A DNA stretch of 64,000 nucleotides from Megascapheus bottae (Eukaryota; Chordata; Mammalia; Rodentia; Geomyidae). Position numbers and translations under genes: made by a program. Shown here piece after piece: positions 1 through 10,800 of the stretch; the stretch's first letter is position 1, and the number at the start of each line of letters is the position of its first letter. Below the pieces are notes generated by a model that searched no databases, was not told the origin of the DNA, and was given only the letters and a program-made list of their open reading frames with translations. The stretch is taken from assembly GCA_024803745.1 (NCBI GenBank), contig JANJXV010000016.1, positions 42,073,001-42,137,000 of the forward strand. The letters run 5' to 3'.

Positions 1-894
1 CCACACTTCACTGATAACTGGACTCTGGAAAAGTATGCCTGTCTGTGTGTTGTCAGATGGAAGTAAGCTGCGATGCAGATATTTTTACAGCATATTGGCA
101 AGTGCAAACCAAAGTTCAGTGATTATGCCATGGAAGTGTATGAAGGGCACCGGTCAGGTCCCTTCTGCCTCCCCAAAGCTGCCTCCTGAACACATCCTGG
201 CCCACTACTGCACCTGGACTTTTCTGTTCTTCTTCACGGGGTTTGTACTTGCAAGGCAATGTACTTATCCCTGGCACTAGACATTTTATTGAAATGTAAA
301 CTGATCATTTAACTTCCCCTTTTAGATGCCACTGGAGATGAGAAAAGATGTTCTCAGGATTCTCCAGAGCCCTGTTAAACTTAACTTAGCAATCAAATTT
401 ACAGCCTGTTCTTGGACTTCAAATTTCCATAAACTCAGGTGCTGTTAATTCCATTTAAGCTTTCAAACATTAAAAGTGGAGGGGAAAAGACAAACTCTTA
501 TCATTTAATGTATTTTAGAAAACAAAGGAAAAAGACTGCAAACCATTATTTTTAAGTGTGGTCTCTTTACGATAAAGTCACTAGGATGCATTTTGTATGC
601 TTGGGGATGGAAATACATATCATCCACGTAAACCCTGGTCACAATGACCAGAACTCAGGGGAAATGGAAGTGTCCCTGGAGGCACTAGCTCTGTGGGATG
701 ATGAAGATGTGGTGAAGTCATACTTCCAGTGCCCCAGGAGCAGGGAAGCAGGACACAGGATTCCCACAGGGTAGCTGGAGGCAGCCCCTGCCACTGCCGG
801 CCAGGGAGGTGTTTTCAAGCAAGTTCTGATGGTCACTGGCAAATTCATGTGGAATCCATAGGAAACAGAAATGGGCACCTACTTTAATAACCAC
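1..894. other. Unique noncoding sequence
   Basis: No repeat family or gene is recognised. Short overlapping ORFs on both strands (up to 81 codons) have no recognisable motif. The stretch from about 630 to 830 is more GC-rich than its surroundings and holds the palindrome listed separately at 635-651. Confidence 0.5.
635..651. promoter_or_regulatory. Perfect ERE-type palindrome
   Basis: Seen directly: CTGGTCA, a 3-base spacer CAA, then TGACCAG. The inner 13 bases match the nuclear-receptor inverted repeat GGTCAnnnTGACC exactly, the core of an estrogen response element. The outermost base of each half is T/A rather than the preferred A/T. Motif match only; binding is not shown. Confidence 0.4.
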
Positions 895-1240
895 ATAGAC
901 CTGCCCGTTGTAAGCCTGCAGAATTTAATAAACCGTCTGTAATTAAAAGCTAAAGGGCAGCTTTCTCCAGAGTCAGGAAATAATTTGAACTAGTATTTAT
1001 GGATTGATAGTATTGAATATGGCCTTGAGACATTATCTGGTCCAGGCCCAATGGCTGAGACCATCTGTGGCCTCGAGTCTATCTTGTGAAATATCCGAAG
1101 AGGGAAAAGTCCATTTGCCGGGCCATGACAACGAATCCAATTCCATAAATAAATTTCCTTTGCCAGTACTACCCACATGTGATATTCTGTGAACACTCAT
1201 TAGGAATGTATACTGCGGACTTCATTTCAGCAAGGAGAAA
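895..1240. other. Candidate conserved noncoding element
   Basis: Complex, non-repetitive sequence with a TAATTA core (about 940), AAATAAATTT-type AT tracts and no stop-free coding structure. Its texture (mixed composition, no SINE/LINE similarity) resembles conserved enhancers, but conservation cannot be tested here. Confidence 0.2.
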
Positions 1241-2072
1241 TCAGATAAATACCATTCATTCAGGAGACATGAAAATTAGAGCAAGAAAATAGAAATTTAC
1301 AGATTTTTAATATTTTTCAGAATTGAAAAAGAACATTTATTTTGCCTTATTAGAACACAATATTATTTAAGATAGGACTAAAGCTAGTCACATACTTTTC
1401 TGTTCTTATACATGCGGCTTATATTTTAAATTTGCATACTACGTCTGCATCCCTGTGACATTTAATATACTGTAGCTACAGCACTTGCCAGACAGTTATT
1501 ACATTCAACCTGAAAAATGACAACAATTTAAAATACGTTTTTTGAGGCCAAATGCTTTGCATAAGAAATCCCTATGTATCTTTGAAAAATGAAGTGTATG
1601 AAGGTTAGTAGTGACAATATTGAGTTCATACACAATTTATTTTATTTAAATAAGCCAGACTCCACCATTACATGAAAAAAAAACCAAAAGCACCCCATGG
1701 CTAATCGCATGATTTGTGGACAGATACTGAAAATTTCAAAACAATTATTGTCAAAATATAATGAAGTTCAGGAACTCAGACTCATTTGTGAAGTTGCTTT
1801 GGGGAGATTTTCACAAACATCAGAGTAGAACTTACAGATTTAAACTCAACCAAAAAATAACACAGGAATGACTGACAGCCTCTTTCAATTTAGCTGTGTT
1901 ACAGTGTATATGTGAACTTGAAATTATTCTTTCTGAAATTTCTCTTGATTTTTTGCACTCAATTTTTAATCATCCTTGTTCAAAACCATGTACAAAAACA
2001 TACAAATAAGCCAAAGCTAACATCTTCAGATTTTGTAAATATGTGTGTATGTATATAGGAAATCCATGAGAT
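1241..2072. other. AT-rich unique sequence
   Basis: No gene or repeat family recognised. A perfect 12-bp palindrome, CTGTAGCTACAG, lies at 1470-1481, and an A-run at about 1675-1682. No ORF of note. Confidence 0.5.
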
Positions 2073-2187
2073 GTTTATCTCCAATTAACCACCAGCAAAC
2101 CAGGAGTGGTGTTGTGACTCAAGGGGTAGGGCAGTAGCCTTGAGCTGAGGAGCTCAAGTCAATGCCCAGGCCCAGAGTTCAAGCCCC
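2073..2187 (+). mobile_element. B1-Geo SINE, right part only
   Basis: Begins in the linker typical of the B1-type dimer (TTTATCTCCAATTAACCACC) and runs through the Geo right monomer: GTGACTCAAGGGGTAG, then GCCTTGAGCTGAGGAGCTCA, then CCCAGAGTTCAAGCCCC. The B1 left monomer and the A-tail are absent, so this is a 5'-truncated or decayed copy. The GAGCTGA-GAGCTC block is diagnostic for the B1-linked form of Geo rather than the IDL-linked form. Confidence 0.8.
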
Positions 2188-3034
2188 ATTCTCTCTCAGA
2201 AGCTCTATGTCCAATACAGATCCTCGAGTTGGTTCTTGAATCATTCCTCCTCCATCAGTCAGCTCCAGGGAGAATATACACAAAACCTTCTACCATATTA
2301 CAATGTCACAGAGTGTGGATTGTTGCCCTAAGGAATCCGTGAATACATTTTAAACTAAACTTTCTAAAAATACATGAGAATATTATCAATTACACTTTGC
2401 AGACTCAGTCAGATTATACAATTTTGCAAGCTTGTGAGAAAAATAAAACAAGAATTATCAAGCCTAAGAAAATCCACTTTTGGTTTTATTTGTGGCCTCC
2501 TCAGATTATCTAGAAACTGAAGAGATCTTTTTTAAATACTCAATAGCTTTTTCTACTAAAATGTTAATACTATCATCATAAACATATTGATGCACTCAAA
2601 TCCCTCAATTCTCACCTGTTATAAATGGCATGATTTAAGAATTCCTGGTCAGGATCTTGCTTATACTGATGATAAAATTTGTTTTAATGTCAAAGGACTT
2701 TGCAAGTGATAATGGTAAAAACTTTGATGGTTGAAACTGTCTATGGACAAGCACTATCAAAAGGGCCTTTTCTCACCCCCATCGCATGGCAGGTTTATAC
2801 TGCCATCATACCTCCCAGCTATTCTTTTTTGTTTAAGGGAAGGATATAACTATAAGGAAAAATCACTCTGCAAGACGTCCTTCTATAATGTGCTCTATAT
2901 ATGAGAAGCTGAAGTTACAAAGGAGAAACATACCTATATCTTTACATCTCTTCCTCATACTTTGCTGTCCCAATCAGAGACACACAACTTTGTATTCCCA
3001 TTCCTTCATGGTGTTGCCTTACTAATTTTTCTAT
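2188..3034. other. Unique AT-rich sequence
   Basis: Nothing recognisable: no repeat family, no RNA gene, no ORF of at least 60 codons. Confidence 0.5.
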
Positions 3035-3258
3035 TAGGCCAGGCTTGAGCTCATGGTCTGGGCACTGTCCTTGAGCAATTTTTGCTCAAGGCCAGTGCTC
3101 TACAACTTTGATCCACAGGACCACTTGTAGTTTTCTGGTGGATAGTTGGAGATACGCATGTCATGGACTTTCTTACCCAGAATGGCTTTGACCACAGTCC
3201 TCAGCTCTCAGACTCCTAAGTGGCTAGCATTACAAATGTGATCCGCCAGCGCCACGCT
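3035..3258 (-). mobile_element. B1-Geo dimeric SINE, full length
   Basis: Read on the minus strand: a B1-like left monomer (antisense of GGCTGAGATCTGAGGA-type and AGCCATTCTGGG blocks around 3160-3258), the linker, then a Geo right monomer ending near 3035. The copy is diverged, with several mismatches in the B-box-like block. It abuts the 3' end of the old L1 that follows. Confidence 0.8.
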
Positions 3259-4065
3259 TTATTTAATTTTAATTATCCTTAAGTAGTTGTGGCAGTGAAC
3301 AAAGTGGTTTAGCACTGCGTGCAGTGTTCCTCCTTCACCATTCTGTCTCCTTTCCACCCACCCCTCATCCCCTCCTTTATTTTGCTTAATTTTGTGGTAT
3401 ATACCATGAGTTCTTTATTTCTTTTATTATTATCATTACTATTATTACTAATCTTGCAAGGTTCCATTTAACAAAGCAGCTGATGAATGCAATATACCTT
3501 CTTCAATGTTATCCGTCCTTCTCTCATCTACGCCTTAATCTTATAAGACATATACTGGATTCTTGACTGCATCTCCCTGTCTTCTCCTTTTCATTTGTCT
3601 ACCCTTCCCTCCTGAATCCCCCCACCTCTTTCCATTTCCCCCTTCCTGATATTTTATTTTGCTGAACGTTGGTTTTGGCTTCCTAAGGAATTATACACTA
3701 TTTAGGATTCTCTTTGAATCTGCCTTATGTCAGTCAATACATTTGTGTACACTTACTTATATACCATACAACATATTTACTTATGAGTTTATAAATTAAA
3801 TATAGCATTCACATATAAGGGTCCTTTGTCTCTAAGTCTAGCTTACTTCTCTTAACTTAATTTATTCCAAGTCATTCCATTTCTTTACAAATGGTACAAT
3901 ATCATTCTTTCCAGTGGACGAGCAAAATTCTACCGTGTGTGTATACATATATTTTTACCACATTTTCTTGATCCATTCATCCACTGAAAGGCATCTGAGC
4001 TTATTCCATGCCTTAGCTCTAGTGATGAGTGCTGCCTTAGTAAATTTGGTCGTTTGGGGACAGCT
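3259..4065 (-). mobile_element. Old LINE-1 3' end, antisense
   Basis: On the minus strand this reads as the tail of L1 ORF2 followed by a 3' UTR. The part at about 3860-4040 is antisense to the L1 segment encoding the conserved ORF2 C-terminal stretch (ATGGAATGACTTGGAA-type, and WMN...IHTRQNF-like residues at 3930-4000). The rest, toward 3259, is a C/T-rich antisense 3' UTR. Stops and indels break the frame, so it is a fossil. The upper end is approximate. Confidence 0.7.
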
Positions 4066-5389
4066 TCCATCCCTCTCGACCCCTCTGCATACCAGCATTC
4101 TCGGGTAGCACAGATACACATACTTGTTTTCCTAGTTGTTTCCCTCCATCTGACTTGACTTTGCCACATGCCCAGAGGTCCTGTCAGCCAAACCTGCCCA
4201 GTGAGGTTCACAGCAAAGATCATGACATCATGAGAAAAGCAAACCCAGGAACCTGCTCCACATCCCGTCCTTCAGAAATACTGGAGATGGGACGCAGCGC
4301 TCTGAACAGCATATTTCCCAGCTTGATGGACACGTGTCAGTCATTCCATCTCCGGCACTTTGTTCTGTGCATTTGTAAAGGACAAGAAGTCCGAGAGTCT
4401 TCTGCATCTCTCTGTGTCCACCGCTCTGCAGAAGCTGGGGAAACAGTAGCAGCCCTGAAATGATAAACACAGTTGGGTGATGGCATTAGAGAGTGCTTCA
4501 GAAAAATCTTCTTTCTAAAAGGCTTTGTATCCCAAAGGCTGAAAACCGTTTCTGTGTAGCTGAGAGCTCACCCAGAATAGGCCCCCACTCCAGCGGGACA
4601 CGAATTGATTCTTCTAAGTCCTTATTTCCTCTGAAATGATGTCAGGAACACTAGTCAATACTTAACACAAGTGCTTTAGATTACTGACATGAAAATACCT
4701 GAGTGCAGGAAAGCTTAGCGATATTATTTTCATACAGATCCTGCTCGGGAAAGAAAACAAAAAGTGCACTTACATTGTTATGCTTCATCTTCTCCTCTGG
4801 GATCTGTAGCAGATTTGTTTTTAAAGAAAAAAAATGGGAAAGCAGCCGAAAGAATTGAGATTAGGATTCCAACTGAATGGCAAGGGAGGGGAAAAAAAAA
4901 CAATCAAAAGGCTCCTAAGAAAGCAGAAGTATGTAAGTGTAGCTCTAATCCTGGCAGTCCCCAGTGCAGCCTGCACACAGTTCCAGCTTGCCACGGGAGC
5001 TCTCGGCAGGAAGAGCTGAGCCCAGGCCCTGCCTGTCAGGCTGTGATGGATTCAGTCCCAAGGCCTTCATCTCAAGGTGCCCTGCTGCAGCTGCCACCTG
5101 TCTGGCTGTGACTGGTTTCTCAGCCGGCCCTTTTGAAAGGCACAAAAGACCTCACAACACCAGAAGAGACTAGGAGATGGCCCAGTAGCCTAGTGAGTCT
5201 GGATTGGCACTAGGGACCAGTGACAGCAGACCTTTGCGGAGACCAAAGATAAGAAACAAATAAACCATCAGCTATCTTATTCTTTGTGAGAATACTAGGA
5301 TGGAACTCTGGGTCTAAAGGTCTCACACAAGGTTGGCAATTTACCGCTGAAGTCACACCACCATTGGGGCATTTTGCTAGTTAATTGTA
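4066..5389. other. Unique noncoding sequence
   Basis: No repeat or gene recognised. Several short ORFs (up to 115 codons at 4764-5111) overlap one another in different frames and look incidental. A poly-A stretch lies at about 4893-4901. Confidence 0.45.
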
Positions 5390-5508
5390 GGTAAGTTAAT
5401 TAAGGTAAATTAAGTTAGTTAATTACAAACTAGGGTGGCTTTGAACCACCTCAGATTTGCTGTCTCCAGAGCAGCTAGAATTAAAGGCATTAGCCATGAG
5501 CTGGTTTT
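5390..5508 (-). mobile_element. B1 SINE fragment with TTAA-rich tail
   Basis: 5430-5508 is antisense B1: GGTGGCTTTGAACCACC, then GCAGCTAGAATTAAAGGCATTAGCC. The adjacent 5390-5430 block is a degenerate GTTAATTA repeat, probably the element's former A-tail. No Geo monomer is attached. Confidence 0.6.
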
Positions 5509-5784
5509 CATTCATTCTATTGAACTGGATGTTACAGATACTTATTGGAATTGAGTTAATTTTTTACAACAACTAAAGTCAATGAGAAATGAGAATGTAA
5601 CAAACTTATACAAAGTAATGTTAGAATAGGAAGAATAAGAATTGTGTTAACTGTAGTAAAAAAAAGATGTGAAATGTTCATGAGCTAGGTGGTTATATTT
5701 TTAAGAGAGAAAAAGAAAACTAAATTATTTTTCTTCTTTGCATTGCAGAAATCAGATCAAACATAGAAATCCAAAGTGAATGTT

Positions 5785-5922
5785 GGGGGCTAGGATTTTA
5801 GCCTAGTGGTAGAGAAACAGCTGGAACTGGTGCTGTGGCTCAAATGGCAGAGTGCTAGTGTCCTTGAGAAAGACAAGAACAGTGCCCAGGCCCTGAGTTC
5901 ATGCCCCAGGACTGGCAAAAAA
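5785..5922 (+). mobile_element. IDL-Geo SINE with internal deletion
   Basis: Starts as a normal IDL left monomer (GGGGGCTAGGATTTTAGCCT, AGTGGTAGAG), then jumps directly to the Geo right monomer (GCTGGAACTGGTGCTGTGGC). The second half of the ID-like monomer, including its B box, is missing. The Geo part is complete through GGACTGGCAAAAAA. About 50 bp are missing relative to the full copies at 28358, 37370 and 54665. Confidence 0.85.
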
Positions 5923-6882
5923 GAAATGAACTATGTGAAATTTCTAAATGGCTGTGCTTTTACATAGATTGAAAATGAAAATTGTATGACTCCAACAATA
6001 AATTGAGTCATAATTTACCTTTCAAAATTCAGACAAGTAGACCCACCAAAGAAGGGTCATTTACTTAGATGCTCTTCAGAAAAGCAATGGGGCTAGGTAC
6101 TACAAAATTTCACATGAATGTAAGAGAAATCTTCAAATTCACCAGCACCAAAAGGTTATATTTAAGGTTTCAAAATATATTACATTAAAAATATTTACTA
6201 AGCTAAGTCAGTTTTCTATTATTGCCATAAGAAATTGACACTACTTGGTACCCAATCAAAGCATGCAATTACTTTACACTGTAGGTCAAATTCTAAGCTA
6301 GAACTAATGGGCTAAAAAATTAGTGTGGACATGTCTGATTTCTATCTCCAGACTTTGAAGAGAACCCATTGTCTCCCCCTTCTAGGTTCTAGTAACTAAA
6401 CAAACAAACACACCCATAATCCTGGTGTAACTCTGCCTCTGTCTTCTAGGTGCTAATGTTGGCCTATCTCCCCAATGACAAGAAAGCACTTCAAATTCTA
6501 ACGGGGTATAATTTAACCATCATATGTGGCATACTTACATATGGTATATTGCAGCTTTCCATATCTGTTAGCTATCAACCAGGGTTCTGAACTTGACAAG
6601 CACCTGTTGAGTGTCCAGTGCTTCTTTAAAACACGTAGCATTTCCTGTTTCCTTCAGGTAAAAGGCAGGCTCATGCTAGGGGCCACTCCATTCAGGGCCT
6701 GCACACGAGGGCCCGTGTATGAGTCTATGCTACATTTTCTCCACCTGAGTCTTCCTCGAGTCAGGGTGGTGCATACCTCGTCTGCTCACCCTCCCTTCCC
6801 TCCCTGCCTCATCATTCCACTGCCCTACATCCAGCTCAGTCTAATTTATGAGGACACATTAGTGATGAGCCTCACGTTTCTC
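5923..6882. other. Unique noncoding sequence
   Basis: No repeat recognised. A 156-codon ORF (6526-6996, plus) runs across the end of this stretch and into the tandem duplication. It shows no protein-family motif and is treated as incidental. Confidence 0.45.
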
Positions 6883-7076
6883 AAAAGCCTTCTCAGTGAA
6901 GCACAATTTGACATGATGTTTTCAAGTTACGAGATAAAAATCTATGAAATAATGATGATAAATACCAATCAGTCTATAACAAAAGCCTTCTCATGAAGTA
7001 CAACTTGAAATGATGTTTTCAAGTTATGAGATAAAATCTATGAAATAATGACAATAAGCACCAATCCGTCTATAAA
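6883..7076 (+). repeat. 98-bp tandem duplication
   Basis: Two adjacent direct copies: 6883-6980 and 6981 to about 7076. Both begin AAAAGCCTTCTCA and contain TGATGTTTTCAAGTTA, GAGATAAAA, TCTATGAAATAATGA and TCTATAA. The copies differ by scattered substitutions and single-base indels (roughly 10%), so the duplication is old. It is not part of a repeat family I recognise. Confidence 0.9.
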
Positions 7077-7785
7077 ATGTTCTGCCCCCGGTATGTGAAT
7101 TTGTACGTAGATGTTCGGATATGAGTTTTCTTGCCTACCCAGCTTATGCTTGAACTTTTTCATAGGCAGTAGTGAAGGGATAGTCCATGTTGATCATTTC
7201 ACTAAATGAAATGTCTCTACTAATGAACTTGTTCCTCTAACTCGGTGACTTAACTTGTGACTAATTTTTATTTCAAATAAGTTCTATGCAAATAAAAGAA
7301 AATTAGAATGATATCCATATTTGAGAATTTGGTTTTAAAACATTGAACCTATTTTCTCATTTTTGACCTATAATATTATTTTAACAATACTTTTCCTGAA
7401 AAAAAAGCATAATGATGTCATTGTCCCTCAAGAAGTTATCTGTGGAAAGGAAAATACCATTATGAATAAATTCATCCAGATGGCTCCAAGATAATGAAAT
7501 AAAGCACTACTGAGTCCATTGTTTACCATATATATATATATTATGTACATGTAAGATTATTTAAGTCTTAAAATACTATTACAGAAGGGAGTAGGAGACA
7601 AGAAGAGTCTACAGAGAAGCAGAGGAGTTGGCCCAATCAGAGGTAATTGGTCCCAGATCTAATATTTAAAGTCTCTAATGAGACAGATTTCTGAAAATGC
7701 TATAACTGTAACTTCCAAACCAACAACTCATTACTCCACCTCATTGTCCAGTTTGTACATAAAGTATTGAAAAAAATTCATGAAT
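7077..7785. other. AT-rich unique sequence
   Basis: No gene or interspersed repeat recognised. A short (TA)n tract sits at about 7528-7541. Confidence 0.5.
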
Positions 7786-8015
7786 CCAGGTAAAGTGGCT
7801 CACACCTATAATCCAAACTACTCAGGAGGCTGAGACTTGAGGACCGTGGTTCAAAGCAAGCCTGGGCACTCAAGTCCATGAGACTGGAATCTCTAACTAC
7901 CAGAAAATCGGAAGTGGCACTGTTGCTCAAGGGGTAGACTGGTAGCCTTGAGCTGAAGAGCTCAGTGACAGCACCCAGGCCCAGTGTTCAAGCCCCCTGA
8001 TAGACAAAAAAAAAA
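7786..8015 (+). mobile_element. B1-Geo dimeric SINE, full length
   Basis: The B1-type left monomer (CCAGGTAAAGTGGCTCACAC, then ACTCAGGAGGCTGAGACTTG) is followed by the linker (ACTACCAGAAAATCGGAAG) and the Geo monomer (CTTGAGCTGAAGAGCTCAG, then CCCAGTGTTCAAGCCCC), ending in a short A-tail at about 8006-8015. A clear target-site duplication is not visible, consistent with age. Confidence 0.9.
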
Positions 8016-8782
8016 TGTCCATGTAGCCTTTTCCCCAGAAAAACTTGATGAATGCATCAAGGGGTTTGAAAAGATGATTAATGTATACCACTGTTAAAAA
8101 CACATTCTTCCTTAAAGCTTCACAACCATATCTCCATGAAATCAATCCAGAAATAAAATATAGAATGATTCTAGTTAAGACTAATCAAGGAAGTAATTTT
8201 TCTGTCATGTGGTAGCTTATGGTTACATTCAGACAACATTACAGTGGTAATGCCGCACTGTTTGCAATAACAACATATAATGTCCTTACACTCACTATTA
8301 TTTTATCGTAATGAGATAATCCTAGATACATGTCTCCTACATTATGCAAACTATCAGTAGAGCATAATTCTACACTTATATTTAGTCTAAGTTTTCTCTG
8401 ACAATAAAAGCTATGAACAGTTTTAATCATTTATATTCCATGATGCCTAATGGTGGCAAATGAATGGGGTTACTTGACAAGAAAAACTAAATATGTAAAT
8501 GCAGAGAATGAAATTGGACAGTCTCCATTTTTCCTATGTGTGGTCAATCTGATATACAGAAAATTGCAAAGGGTTCTGCCATCTCATTACTCAGCACGAA
8601 GGAAGGAACTGTGCTGTTTGCATGAAAAAGTTCATCTGTCTTTCTTCAACACTACAGACACACTTGCCTTTTGAACAAGTACCCAGAATTCCCCTTGCTT
8701 TTAGTGCTTTTTTCTATTTACTGGCAAACCATTTGTCAATGCATGGCTTTTCAATTGGCCATAAGTATTCCATAGGAAATAC
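8016..8782. other. Unique noncoding sequence
   Basis: No repeat family or gene recognised; AT-rich. Small ORFs of 62-74 codons at 8239-8810 overlap each other and lack motifs. Confidence 0.45.
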
Positions 8783-9271
8783 TGTTATGCTCGAGTTCAG
8801 GAAGCCTTGACCCAAAAGACCGTCAGAGACCGTCACCAATGTAAAAGCAAGGGAGACTTCATTGCAAGCTCGAGCCTGGGTCTGCCATTTACATGGCTGC
8901 AACCGGTGATGCTGAGAGGCCCCAAGCCCAGGGGTACAGCAGGAAAATGTCAGCACCATCCATCGAGACACAACTGCCCCTGATTGAGATCACTCAGAGA
9001 GTGAATGAAGACTCACGAGAGTATGCATTCTTCTGTGAGTCCTGGAAGCTCAGCCTGGAACGGACCTCAACCCCTTTTCAACACTATTGTCTACTACACA
9101 CTGCCATTTTGACCCCCCCCCCACTTTACTCTCCGTGTAAATGGCCCACCATGGCTTCTGTCTGTGCCTGGGCCCTCTTCTCAAGCTCATTCCGGATACA
9201 GGCTACTCCCACAGGCTGCAGAACCACCCCATGTCAAATCCAAACTTTCTAACCTACTCCACAGCACCCCA
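8783..9271 (-). mobile_element. Endogenous-retrovirus solo LTR
   Basis: Read on the minus strand, the element starts TGGGGTGC and ends GCATAACA (TG...CA). Near its 3' end it has a degenerate polyadenylation signal (GCAATGAAG), followed by CTCCCTTGCTTTTACATTGG and GGTCTCTGACGGTC, the typical R-U5 arrangement of gammaretrovirus-like (ERV1) LTRs. AATAC is found immediately outside each end (8778-8782 and 9272-9276), a plausible 5-bp target-site duplication. No internal gag/pol or second LTR is nearby, so it appears to be a solo LTR. The 9271 boundary rests on the short TSD and is less certain than the R-U5 end. Confidence 0.6.
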
Positions 9272-9276
9272 AATAC

Positions 9277-10589
9277 CACAGCCCCTCCCCACCTGTCTGA
9301 CTTCTTTCCTACTGCACTGCCCTCTTATCTCTACCCAAGCTCCAGGTATTTCAGGAGCTTCAAGAAAGCCTCTCAGTGAGTTTCATCGACTCACAATGTC
9401 ATATCATTTGTGCCTGTTCTCAGAAAGTTTCATGGCCAGGTCTCTTCACTAGCACCGCCTTTCTCTCCCCTTCCCTGCCTCTTGCTTCTTCTGCCTATGA
9501 TGTTTCCCTTCTCTAAAGGGAAGTTCATGATGGGGCACTGATCTCTCTCTCTTTATTTCTGGTCTGTCTGCTCTGGAGTGAGAGAAACCACCATGCAAGG
9601 CTGAGACCCAACTACCTGGTGCCTGGCTCCAGCACACTGGACCCTGCCCGGCTCCTGGGATGGTAGGCTGATCTCTGAAAGCTGATAATGGAGTTCTGAC
9701 ATGTAAATATCGTCTGAATCCACAGTAGGCAGTGCTCTATGTCTCAATATGTATCACTATTCATAAAACATAATCTGTCGCTTTGCATGCATATTGACTG
9801 CTCTCAGCAGTGCAGCCACCTTCAAACAGTCTGTACTTTTATAAATGATTGTTCTAACATATTTCTTGTATGATTCTCACATGCAAATCATAGGTTTTAT
9901 TAAATCTTCCTCATTGTCCCTTTCTTCTATTCTCTCTTTCATCTGTGTTCCACTTTTCTCGTTATCGTCGCCTTGTTTTCCTCGTTGATCCAACTTGGAG
10001 ATGGTTCAGGAGCTCAACTGAAAAGTAGAAATATCACATCAATAAAATAGAATATTAAAAAGGATTTACAGAATAACAGCGTGGCTGTTAGTAATGATAC
10101 TATATTCCTTGTATATGACTCTCTACAATTTTCTAAACAATTTTAACATGAAACATCTATTTTCACATCTCTCTGGCACCCTTCCTAAGATATTGGGGAA
10201 GATATTATCTTCTTGTTTTAGGGGATAAACTAATTAACACCTGGAAAATAGATCTGTGATATATGAGCCTGGCCAGCATTTATTTGCTTACATGAGTTTA
10301 CATTGTTCTTTCACAATTTACTTTCAAAATATCGACTGTAAGCTAACACTCTTAATCCATGGAGTTTGCTAGCTACATCAAGAAGTAAAATAGCCTAAAT
10401 TCTAAAATAAACTGTTGTTTTATTTTCTCCCAAAATGCATTAAATCTTTGAAGAAACACATACTGTTATTTTGGCTTGAATTAATTTCTCCTTTATGGCT
10501 GGCAAGGATGCACTTTGTTTGTTGACCATGTTATTCTTGGAACAAGGATCTATTGTCTATTTGGAACCATTTGTTTGCTTTGGTTAGTA
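9277..10589. other. Unique noncoding sequence
   Basis: The first 200 bases are pyrimidine-rich and carry no identified repeat; the rest is AT-rich. ORFs of 62-64 codons near 9449-9747 are incidental. Confidence 0.45.
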
Positions 10590-10800
10590 TAATGTATGAT
10601 TTCTTCAAACCTTTTTGTCTATTTCCCCCTTAGTGGATATATAATTAGCAAAAATGTTCTCTAATTCCATGAGTTTCCTATGTCTTGTCTCAACCTGTAG
10701 TGCTTCCTATCCTGTGCAGAAAAGATTGAATTTGATGAGGTCTTGTTTATTTCATTGCCTTTGCTCTTAGTTATCTGAACATCTATTGATATCTATATAC
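10590..10800 (-). mobile_element. Ancient LINE-1 fragment, antisense
   Basis: Antisense resemblance to a mammal-wide L1 ORF2 segment: TAATTCCATGAGTTTCCTAT, then GTGCAGAAAAGATTGAATTT and TGATGAGGTCTTGTTTATTT. Heavily diverged, with approximate ends. No intact reading frame. Confidence 0.5.

Noticed and set aside
6526..6996. 156-codon ORF, plus strand
   Set aside because: It runs into the 98-bp tandem duplication, has no family signature, and has unremarkable codon content.
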